Part shown: piece by piece, positions 24,101-36,900 of the stretch
How positions within the stretch are numbered: the stretch's first letter is position 1
How the letters are laid out: each line of letters opens with the position of its first letter
Made by a program: the position numbers and the translations under genes
From: Melitaea cinxia
Lineage: Eukaryota; Arthropoda; Insecta; Lepidoptera; Nymphalidae
Length of the DNA stretch: 64,000 nt
NCBI RefSeq assembly: GCF_905220565.1
Contig: NC_059407.1
Location: forward strand, 1,612,001-1,676,000
Direction of reading: 5' to 3'
Notes under the pieces: model-generated
The model's input: the letters and a program-made list of their open reading frames with translations, nothing else
Database searches by the model: none
Told to the model about the DNA's origin: nothing

Positions 24101-27100
24101 GGTACCAAACTAGGGATATCTCCTTTCCAACAAAAAAAGAATTATCAAAATCGGTTTATAAACGACGGAGTTATCCCCGAACATACATAAAAAAAATATT
24201 TTTTTTGAAGTCGGTTAAAAACGAGTCGATAATGCTTTTTCAGTAGTTTCAAGTTTTAGTATAAAAATATATTTCTAACTTTTTAAAAGTTTTTTAAGAC
24301 ATGTTAATTTGACGCCGCGTTGGCGCAGCGGTCACAGCCATGGATTGTACCTGTTGCGCTGGCGGTTGCGGGTTCGATCCCCGCACGTGACAAACATTTG
24401 TATTGGCCATACAGATGTTTGCCGTGGTCTGGGTGTTTGTGCAGTCCTAGTGGGCCTCCCCACCGAGCCTCGGAGAGCACGTTAAGCCGTCGGTCCCGGT
24501 TGTTATCATGTACACCTGATAGCGATCGTTACTCATAGTAGGGAATATATCCGCCAACCCGCATTGGAGCAGCGTGGTGGATTAAGCTCTGATCCTTCTC
24601 CGACATGGGGGAAGGGGCCTATGCCCAGTAGTGGGATACTACAGGCTGAAGCGTAATTTGTCTCCGACCTATGGACTATATATTTTATATTTTAAATAGC
24701 CATGAACTGTACAATAAATATAAAAAACGACTGTGCTTTAGACCACACGACTGTAATACAACTTCTTTAGCTGCACCTCACTTATATATCCCTCTCAATT
24801 TCCGTTCGCCTCGCCCGATCACAATTTTCGTAACCCACTCGTTAAATCACCAACTTAATCCCCAAGTCAAGAGCGTAAAGTAGTTTTACTTCAATTAATG
24901 TATACAAACAGATATGATTTGATACCTTATCGAAATCGCATATAATTTCGTTCAGTAGTCTCAAACACTCGAGTCCCTGTTTGTTGACATCAGTTTCGTC
25001 GTAGAACTCCTTGTAATTGGGGATGGAGGCGAACATCACAGCAATACTAGAGTACCGTTCGTGGTATAACTCGTCCTGTAAGACATATGCGTCTCTAAAT
25101 AAATGTATTAAAAGACGGAAATCTTATTTAAAACAGGTCGTTTTTACCCGCATTATAATTTAAAAATAATGATATTTTTAACCTATCGAGAAACAAGAAC
25201 AATAACTAGTATAAATGTGTTTGCTAGCAAACGAAAAAAAACCGACGTCAATTACATCGACTACGTAAGTAGACGAAAAAAATTAACAAACGCACTAGTC
25301 GCCACTATTATTTTCGAAGGTTCCCCAAGATTTCTCTGGGATGCCATCATCAGATCCTGATTTCCTTATCATAGTACCACCCTTGGGATATCTCCTTTCT
25401 AACAAAAAAGAATTATCAAAATCGGTTCATAAACGACGAAGTTATTCCCGAACATACAAAAAAAATACATGTAATTATATACGGTCGAATTGAGTTACGT
25501 CCTCGTTTTTTGAAGTCGGTTAAAAAGACTGAAACCTTATTTAAAATAAGTCGCTGTTACCCGCAAAATTTAAAAATAATGTTCTTTTTAACCCATTGAT
25601 ATAATCGAATCGATTTCATTCAGGACATATTTATTTACATTATACCTATAGGCAAAAGTGGATCTTAGAGACATATTTAGGTATAGGCAAAAGTAGATCT
25701 TATTAGAAAGTGTACAAGGAATTATTACGAGTACAAGATTTAATTTAATACTCCACTTATTCATTCTGTATATTGAACATTTTTTCGAAATAACGATTGC
25801 TTCGTTTTGTGCGTGTATTACCTAATATTTATTTTAAATAAATCTACTAAACCTCTTCTATAAACGAAACATTTATATAAAAGACGTAGCCGTGTTTCAT
25901 ACGATTATGAAGAGTGCAAGTGCTACATTATATATCATTAGAAACAAGACTAGCTGCTGTAATATCAACTTATGTAAAAAAAATCACCATGTATTCATTA
26001 ATGAAGGAAAATCTTATAAAAAAAAATTAAAATGGTAGTCACTTCAGCCTATCGCAGTCCACTGCTGGACATAGGACTCCATAAGTTCACTCACATGTTT
26101 TACCCATAGCCACCACGCTGGACAGGTAAAATGGTAGTAATTTATATCAATACCTTGGATGCAACAGATGTCAGAAAATGTTGAGCCACGTGAGCCGGTA
26201 GAATATTTTCCAGTAATATCTGAAATTAAAGTATATTTTATTTTATTTCATTAAAATATAAGATAGTATAATATTAATGAAAAAATGCGTGAATGAAGTA
26301 TAAAAAGTTAGTCTTTTAACAAGTTTTAATTTCATTCGAAATAACGCCTTATGAATTTTTATAGCAAATTCGTGTCGCTTATAAATTACGAAGCATAAAT
26401 ATTAAGATTGTTCGGACATAAATGCATTTATAAAGATTAAAAGCTAACTTTCTGATATGTTATGAATTACTATCACTGATCTGAGAAAGGGTTACGTCGT
26501 TACATGAATTATTAAAAAATAGTATTATAATTTTATTTATACAAAATATTATACATATTTACAATTCACAACTTAAGAACTAAATATTTACAGATAGTTT
26601 TGGTATAAATCATGTCCGCGTGGAATTGTGCCAAGAATGCTGGCAGCATTTCCCCGTTGAATCGCTATGCTGATTCTCTGAGCAAAAAATGCACCAGCCC
26701 TCTTGTCACCAGTGGAGGCAATAAGGCGAGGTGTTATTTCATTTAAAAAAATTTTAGCACTGCTACTCCAAGGTCCAAGTGCTTCGACTGCAAACGGCAC
26801 AAAGATGTAATTTGGATTTAGTGACGAATATTTGTGCCGTTTAGTCATTAAGCTTTTTCCGCTGCGGCTCCCGCTTTTAAGGCTGTTTCCCTGACACGAG
26901 ACGGAGCAAGTGTGAAAAAAAAAATTGATATTGAACATGTAGTCTATAGAGAATATTGGCGAAAAGCACATATATCGATTTATGTGACTACCTTTTATAA
27001 ATATTAAAATACAAAAGACTTTTTTCGATTAATTAACTTTCGTGATTGCTTCAGCCTGTAATATCCCACTGCTATAGGCCTCTTTCCCCGTGTAGGCGAA

Positions 27101-27895
27101 GGCTCAGAGCTTAATCCACCACGCCGCTCCATGCGGGTCGGCGGATATATTTCCTACTATAAGTAACAATCGCTATCAGGTGTACGTGATAACAACCGGG
27201 ACCGACGGTTTAACGTGCTCTCCGAGGCACGGTGGGGAGACCCAGAAGGAACAAGAATGTATAAACACAAATATCCACTCCGAGCGGGAGTCGAACCTGC
27301 GATCAACGGTGTTTAGGCGGCGCCGACACGGCATACGTACAACTTTCGTAAAATACGTTAGAAATAAAATGAAAATTTTCTTACAAATGCTTCTAAAGAT
27401 AACTGCAAACGATAAGAAATCTACGAAAATATCAATCCATAATACTTACAAAATAAATAAACCACGTCATTCAGCGTAGTGTGTCAACGTTTTATTTATA
27501 TAATTAATCTAATTCATGATAATGTTAGGTAGAGGTTACATTAAGCATAATAAGGATTTTTCGTATTCAAATTTTTAATATTAATAAAAAAAAAATAGAT
27601 TCTATTATCACTAACGGGGTACTGTTCGTGTAATAATAATAATAATAATACTCTTTATTGTACACCATTAAAAGAAACAACAGAGAAAAAAAAACATAAA
27701 ACGAAAGATGTACAAAGGCGGTCTTATCGCTGAAAGAGCGATCTCTTCCAGACAACCTTTGGGTATAGGACACGAAATAGAAACTGCAGTTAGGAAGTAA
27801 ACAAACGATTGGTGTGCAATTAGAATACTCGAACAAAGTACTAATAGACAATATATAATAATAATAAACATACATAACACTTACATATATAAAAT

Positions 27896-27932
<37 letters not shown>

Positions 27933-30900
27933 GTAAATATATATTATATCATACAAAGACGATATAGGCCTTAAAGTAAAAAAAGTGCGTGCGTACAAAG
28001 TACACATGTCAGAAGTGAAACTTCTCTGGCAAACTCTTAAGTCTCGTTTATATTTATACAGATCTAAAGCTTTAGATTTCCGTTCCAGCGCCATCGACAA
28101 AAACGTTCCCGTTTCATCAAAACGTTGTCGTTTATTCGTAATAAATTTTACCCTCATACGCTTAAAGAAGTATTTACTTATTTTTATTTTAAGAAAAATT
28201 ACAACACCTTATTGATTCCTCTCATCGTCTCCACTTCTTCCTGTTCGAACTTCAGCTTATCTTTCCACAGGAAGTCCGTTCTCGAGGTGAACTCTATCTG
28301 CCGGTCTAGAATATGTAACAATAAAGCTAGGAATACTAGCACTAGACCAGCTTTAGCGGCATACGGGAGCGTCGAAAACCTGTAAAAAAGTTATTTTGGC
28401 AAGATTTCATACTGTTCTTTAAATAATACCCACAAACGAAGTGTCGTGGAAAATCCTAAAAGTAGTTAATTATCAATGTTCATATCACGTGAAATTGGCT
28501 TCAATTAGCAATATATGCTTAGTCTACTAAGCTTTTTCCTTTTAGACCTAAAATTCAATTTTTATCGTTGTTCGTTTAATGAGGTTAGCCTATTTTTAAC
28601 AGAATAGACATTACCATAATGGTATGTATTGATATTTGTAGTGTTTTTCAAATATTAAATAAATGAATGAATAAACCAAACACTGTAAGGTTACTACTAG
28701 GTCACCCTGCGTTATTGGTTCATCTATAATAAATAAAAAAAACTTAAAATCCAATCAGGATTATTATTAGCGAGGAAAGATCAAGCAAAGAAGATATTTT
28801 TTGATAATGATCTAACTTGTACATCATCATCATCATCATCATCATTCCAGCCTATTGCAGTCCACTGCTGGACACAGGCCTCCACAAGTTCGCGCCAAAA
28901 ATGGCGTGAGCTCATGTGTGTTGTCCATAGTCACCACGCTGGGCAGGCGGGTTGGTGACCGCAGCGCTGGCTTTGTCGCACCGAGACGCTGCTGCCCGTC
29001 TTCGGCCTGTGTGTTTCAAAGCCAGCAGTTGGATGGCTATCCCGCCATCGATCGGCTTATTAAGTTCCAATGTGGTAGTGGAACTGTGTTATCCCTTAGT
29101 CGCCTCTTACGACACCCACGGGAAGAGAGGGGGTGGCTATATTCTTTAGTACCGTAGCCACACAGCACGTACATGTACGAGTAAATACTCACTCGTTATC
29201 AATGTCCTGGATCTGATATTTAATAAAAAGTTCCGCATATGCAAACAGAGTGATGTGTTCTATTAACGTCAACAGCATCAGAAACAACTTGAGCACAAAA
29301 CCCGCTCGTAGAAATACGGATATCGAGGCTAGAGTTAGTACTGAACTGTAGAGGTAGCTCTGAAAGTAAAACGGGTAAAACTATTAAAATTATAAATGGA
29401 TTGAATAGTTATGAATATAACTAAGTCGGCATACAAGCGTACGGCTCACCTGATGGTAAGCGATTACCGTAGCTCATAGACGCCTGCAACACCAGAAGCA
29501 TCGCAGGCGCGTTGCCGACCCTATACCCAATCCCCAGGAGCTCTGGTCACCTTACTCAAACAGGAACACAATACTGCATGAAAACAGTATTATTTAGCTG
29601 TGATCTTCTGTAAGGTCGAGGTACTCACTCAGTCGGGCTGCTCCAGATTTTGCGCTGAATATTTCATGCTGTGCCCTATCTCAGTTAGATAGTCTACAGA
29701 TATTATTAGATTTTTCAAGCTTTCACGGCCACTATTAACGCTTATACTGCACGAAATGGAGAGTGCTTCTGCAACGTCGCCAAAATATCGGCAGTTTTTA
29801 AAATAATAATTGCGGCGAGTCGTCATAATTACTTAATTTTAATCTTTAAAGAGTGTATAGTAAAACTTAGTACTTACAGGAGCAGAATCGACGTCGATAT
29901 AAAGCGGCATATCAGTGATAGCCGTCCCATTCAAAATGCTAATATTACTTCTGCTTTCAGACGGAAATTCTTGGATAATGTATGCTTGGAACTGAAAAAT
30001 TTATTCAAATTAAAGTCGGACGTCTAAAAAACATAATAAATCTCGATAAAATCCGAAAAAAAAAATTGTTTCATTACAATATCAGAATTACAGAATTATC
30101 TCTAAGAAAGCTATAACTAAAAATGTTAACATTAAAACGATAAATGAAAGTTCGAGAAGTCAATTATAGAAAATTAATCAAAACAAGAAAGCAAGCGATA
30201 AAGTGAATTACCAAATTGATGACGGCGCAAGTGCTAATGAGAAGTACGGAGATCACAAACATTGTTAGTCTGATGTAACAGTTGTTGGCTACCACCTGAA
30301 AAATGCAACACTTAAAGTTGAGCCAAATATCAGAATAACGCGACATTTCATGATAGACAACAGAGAAGAGATATTAAAAAACAATGACTTTATGGAATGT
30401 TATTATATAGCTTTTAAAAAATTCGTAGCCATTAAAAATGTTATAAGGTAAGGTATTATTATTATTATCTTACTGAATTTCACTCCGCCCGCCCAATACA
30501 TAATAGATACATATATTATAACAACTACTTATATATTATTATTATTATTATTAAGATCTTAAGACGTGTCCAAAGTCCCATCGTCACTGATACACTCAAA
30601 ATGATAATTGAAAAATATGGTAAATCTCGAATTTTACTTTTTTTCTGGATTTTGACCGATAACGTTGTTTCTTTATTTTTAAAAACATCTTCGTAATCGA
30701 TTATTATTGCAATTGATATACTCGTATTGAAAACCCTAACGATGTTTGCTTAAGATTTCAACTTTCTAAAAGGATGCTAATTTGAATCAGAACTTGAACT
30801 TTAATCATGATATGCTTATCAAATTCAAAAAAACGAGTGTGCTTTAGACCACACGACTGAACTCAAACTTCTGCACAATAGCCCTGCACTGTGTCTTAGA

Positions 30901-33900
30901 TATACGAAACGTAACTGCCTATGAGAGAAAGAGAGAAATATAATGTGTGCTCACACCTCTCTCTCTTGTTCCGTTCACCTCACTCGATCACACTTTTCGT
31001 AACGCTCTCGTCACGCATTCACCAGCTTACTCCCCAAAATGAGCGTGCGTACAGAAGTTTAACTTCAACATTATGTCATATCTATTACACTATGATTGAA
31101 CCTACTTGTCCTGGCTTACTGCAGTTGTCGACATACAAGTCGTCGGGAACATCGGAGAGCAAAATCCCGTCGCGTCCGTCCGACCACGACAAGTAGACAA
31201 AGACCAGAAGTGTGATCAACGTTGGACCAAACGATGCATAAATTATTACACTTCTGTAAGAAAAGATTATTTCGTTCTTTCATCAATTTCGGTTATTGGC
31301 TTCCAAAAGCATAAATAGTGATTTTATATTCGGTCTCAGCGACCGTGGTGCCGTCTATGGTGAGTCCTTTACAGCACTCGTAACTATTCAAAGTTTCACA
31401 TTACAATGAATTCTTTGACAGGAGACGACATCATACTATTTTTAATTTGTACAATTTATTTTTGTGTTACCCACACATTAGGAAATTCTAAACAATTTTT
31501 TAATATCATATCAAAAATCGACCGTTCCAGCGGGGATCATCTCCGACTTACCGTGTCGGTGCTTTAGTTTTTTTTTTAGGTTGTCAAAGAATTCATAAAT
31601 AGGTTTATAGAGGGAAGATTTGATTTTCTTTTAAAATAATTTCAAAAAAATTTCACCAGTAGGTAGTAGTTCTAACGTTATATTATCATCATGATGTTGT
31701 GATGATGATTGATGTAGGCTATATTTTAATAGAAGAAAATAGAATCATCATATCATACAACGACACAGCTAAAATTAATTTAGATTATAAAAATGTCAAT
31801 GAAATCAATACTGTTGCGTAAAAGATTTCAGAGCCGAAAAAACATTTGTTGACTAACGATTTGGAAATAATGGCACCATACGATTTTTAACTATAACCAT
31901 TATCATCACTTCTGAAACCCGAAAGATAAAATAAAGATTTCCTTTGACGACAAACAAAGGGATAATTTTGAAGGATAACTTTTTTCAGCTTAAACATAAA
32001 AAGTGTAATATTTAACAAAGCAATGGCTATAGATTTTTTTAAATTATTATTTCCCTTATAAATTAAATAGTGTTGTCACAAAACTATCTCTATTTGGCAT
32101 ATTAATAAAAAATAGTTATTAAAGATTAGCAAATAAATATCAGCTGAGTTTCTATATAAAATTTACCAATTACATTTATTAAATTATACTTACTTAGGAA
32201 CTGTCAACAACTGTATGAAGGCTAGCAGAACAAACAAGGCAGCGGCGCAAGCTACGTAATATTTAAACTGTGCGTCCGCCTGATTCCTATACTGTCTTTC
32301 CTGTTCTCTGTTCTTAAATCCTAGTGTTATCCGTCCAAGGCCCTCAGAGTTATTGCTGAAATTTGCAAAATCTTAAACTATGACCAAAATGCAATTTCTA
32401 AGTTAAATTTTGAATTTAATTTAAATTACCTGTAATCACAGCAAGTCCGTTGTGGTAGTAAATGTTGTTCGATCATTGCTAAACTCTAAAACGAAAATAC
32501 AAGATAATTTTAAATAAGCCTTTTAACGATTTAATAAAATCTCCAATTTTTAAGATCAGATCAATATAGCAGTCTTGTAATAATGGATACTACTTACTGA
32601 TATTCCTATATTTTTAGCCAAAGTAGAGTCAGTTATATTTGCAAATGGTTTGTCAGCGCCCCAACACTCGACGTATTTAGTCATCTTGCTAGAAGGTCGA
32701 GATCTTGTAGGCACACCAGGAGTGGCTAAAATTGATAAGATGGATGAAAAATATTATAACCAGAGATATATAACCAGAGATTTATGGTTAATCGGAGGCT
32801 TATAACCACCAGGAAAATATTTTGTCAACCTTTTTGCAAATATCTAAATTTTATATTTAAGTGGTAGTTCAACTACGAGTATATTTTATATATATTTATC
32901 TGTTTCCACTTAAATCTAGTAAATTCCTTTTCTTTTATATCACTAGTTCGGCAAACAAGCGTACGGCTCACCCATGGTAAGTGATTACCGTATCTTATAG
33001 ACGCCTGCAAAACCAGAAGCATTGCAAGCACGTTGCCGACCCAATCCCCAATCCCCCCAGGAGCTCTGGTCACCTTACTCACCAACAGGAACACAATACT
33101 GCTTGAAAACAGTATTATTTAGCTGTGATCTTCTGTAAGGTCGAGGTACTCACTCAGTCGGGCTGCTCCATATTGTGAGCAGGAAATTCCTGCTGTGCCC
33201 TACCCATTACAAATTTATTTTTCAAAATGAATTGGATAAGGTACGTTTCTAAACAGAAATTAACAACACGTGTATATAAATGTAGGTATGCATGCGTTAC
33301 AATAGGATTTGGAAACTATATCATGGTATTTTCAAGTAACAAAACCACTACCTATTTTTAGTCAAATAATTGTTTCTTTGGAATTTATGAAGTAACGTCA
33401 CGGGTCGCTATTTAAGTATCATATTATGGTGAACTAATTCACAATCACTTCATTTCAATGGTAGTGCTAACATGCCTATGGGGGGGATTATTAATTTGAA
33501 ACTAACTTAAAGACTCCACCGACATAGTACTTAGCATCCGAAGATAAAAAGGTTGGACGATATCCTTTGGCACTGGTGAAGTTTCTGTATCAAGTTCTGA
33601 AGAACAAAGTCAAATAAGTAAAATATACTACCATTTGTCACTACTACTCCTAAGATATTATTATGCCTTTTTTTTATTAACTATACTCTTCTTTGGTTGG
33701 CTTTTGGTAAACATATACGTTTTCTTTCAACATTATTTATCGCTATAATTACGACTATATTAGAATTGACAGGTTTCTATATTTTATTTCCAACGTAAAT
33801 ATTAATAACAATATATACGTAATTTCCAACGTAATTACCTGTTCCCATAATCGGACTAATAGCTCCAATGATAGAACCACTTCGACTTTTTGGTTTGCTC

Positions 33901-36900
33901 ACGACTACTCCATTTCCAAGAGCTTCGCCGGGACTTGCGGCGTTATTGTTATCAAATGCCACTGTTTTAGGTCCATCTACCTTAACTGATGCTCTTCTGC
34001 TAAGATCTGAAATTTGAAGATTAAAACAATTACCTCGATTTCTGAAGTTTAGTAAGTTTTTAACTTAGGCATGGCATAAAATTTTATTATTGTTAACTAT
34101 TGTATGTTTTATACAATCGTACTTTCTTTTATACTATCAAAGTTTTCTTACAAATGTTCCTCCTAAGAAATACTACTCACTAAAATACTTTTTGAATAAT
34201 AAAACACTACAGAAAATACCATAGATTCATAAGTGACTTCTTCTTCCTTATCTTACCTCCAGCATTCCTCATCGACTCGACCCTCGTCACTTTAGGTCCT
34301 TCTTGATCAACGAAGCTATGCTGAGATGGACAGGGACTAATGTTCTCTTTGGGCTTTGTCGGTGACACGTCCTGGTATATTGAAGACACGATGCTAGACT
34401 TACGGTCCACGGTGCAAACTGATAGACGTCCATTCTCGGATATCCCTAGTCTCTGAAATGTGGCAAACAAATAGGAATACTGTAGTATATCTAAACAATT
34501 TCTTAATATCTTATCAAAAATCGACCGTTCCAGCGGGGATCGAACCTGCATCTCCGACTAACCGTGTCGGTCGGTGCCTTAGCCAATTAAGCTATGGAAC
34601 GATGTACCCGTTAGATCGAGATTTTTAATATAATGATTTTATATTCGGTCTAAGCGACCGAAAGCGATGTGTAGTATATCTGCTCAAAGAAAACAATATA
34701 AGTCCAGGAAGAATTAAAAGCGAACTACAAAACTAGTCTACCGTTTAGAATGATGTATATCACAAACGGACATTGAACCTGCTGCCATTACTCTGTACAC
34801 ACATGGCAGCATAATTTTAGTAATAGGATTGTTAATTAAGCTTTAGTTGAAGCAAATATTTACATGACAACAAATAATTATTTCTATATCAAAATCCACA
34901 ACGTAATAATTCTTCAACATTAATAAAAGCAAACATGCAAATAAAGCATATTTCCCAGATGGTTCCTAAATCACTAACTTTCATATTTGATTACACGCCA
35001 TGCCCGATATTGACGATTTGAATTTCACACATGCAAATAACTAACACGATACGTGTTCGAATGTTTGCGAAGCCAAAGCTATTTCCAGGTTACATCAACG
35101 TTGATCCGATTTGCATTGCTTGATGAGGCATAATACGCATTATCCCATTGTGTCAAATTAACTAAGGTAAGCTATGTAAAGTTAAATAATGGATACGATA
35201 CAAAAAAAGAATAGTTTTCATTGTTCTAAATCATTTCAATTAAAACAGTTAGTAGTAAAAGTTTGTAATAATTAGGAATTGATAGATTTTGAAATATAAT
35301 ATTATAATGAAAATTAAAATGGACTTAATGGCTTAATAAGTGTAATCAAAAAAGAATTTTGCAGGTCTGAATTTTTGATGAGATGTGATATTGTGAAAGT
35401 CTGTGATAATTACAAGGAAGAATAATTACGGTGTTCGAATAGGAGATCAAAGGATGACTTATTTTATTTCGTACTTTGTAATTTGAGTTTAAAAAGTTAC
35501 TCTATCTAAAAAAATAGCTAAACAAACAATTAACAGAGATTAAATTCATTTATTCGTTAGATTAATGGCTTTTACTAGTGTCAGCCAACAGTCTTTATAT
35601 TGTAATCATCAAAAAAAATATAAAAAATATGTTTCAAGCGGTGAATCGAAGAGCTAGGCGTTTATGCTAGCCAACAGCAATCATAAGCAAGGCCAATTAT
35701 TATATACGTAGCACTAATATTTTTAATTTCAGCTAAAGGCGTAAAAATACACGCTTTAAACCCCCGAATTAAATATTTATCATGTATTTTCGTTATTACA
35801 GTCATACAACATGTGTTTTACATACAAAAGCCCTGTGATAGATAAATGGATAGAGAATTTTCAATGAAAATCAAAATAAATTTAATATGTGTACAATGTA
35901 GGGTCGAAACGCTAGCGCGTAAACCCAATTACTATCGTATTCCCAGTACGTTATCAACTAGATATGAAATTTCATCGATATGCCCATAATATTACCTTGA
36001 TTCGATTCCACACGACCCGACATTAGGATCAACATTACATATACTCAAAATATACGTATATATATATATTATAACTTACTAAATAACTGATATTAAAATA
36101 AATTTAAGTTTATAACTATAATATATTATGTAGATTATTTTTTAAGCTTTTCCAATATGAGATCTAAGCCACTTCAAAATTTTTTCATAATTTAAGCAGC
36201 AGTAAGAGGTTCACAGGCTGATTCAAGTAATTAAGCTAACAGCGTCTTTCTTATGATTTGTGTGTAAATTAATATTGTGTAACTTTAACTATAATTGAAA
36301 TAACTGAGGTAGGACACAACACAAAAAGTATATTGCACAAAATATGGAGCAGCCGGACTCGACCTTACAGAAGACCACAGCTAAATATTACTGCTTTCAA
36401 GCATTATTGTGTTCCTGTTGTGAATAAGGTGACCAGAGCTCCTAGGGGGATCGGTATACGGTTAATTGTATGTAAAAAAATACTTTTAAACAATATTCAT
36501 GACAGGTATAGATAATAATAGACCCGATATATGATTAGAGATAGCCAAGTTACTTACCTTTGGCGGTACAATCAAATACGTTTCAACTTTGTGGTCAGCC
36601 AGGTAGCCTTCCCGTGACGCACCATCACCAGGCTCCACTTCAAATTTACCACCAAGTTGGAGCATTGTAGATTTAGTTATGTGGACGCGACTGTAAGAAG
36701 AAGAGAGATAAACATCAAGCAAGTATGCCTTAGAGTTTCCAGACAGGGGGTGTATAAAAAAAAACACTCTTAATCTCGAACTTAAACTAGTACTACAGCC
36801 TATCTCTACTGCAGCACCATTTATCAGTTTGCATTCCAGGTGAAGGAAGATGTTAAGTAACTCTGCATGTTCTAAAGAGTTAGTCGAGAATTTTTCATAC

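Noticed and set aside
27567..28157. A 196-residue open frame, the longest in the window
   Set aside because: It spans a LINE tail, an (AT)n microsatellite and a MITE fragment; composition is Tyr/Ile/Phe-biased with no recognisable domain.
33481..33530. Extending the candidate cassette exon beyond 33507
   Set aside because: An in-frame TAG lies immediately after the GTTAGT donor.
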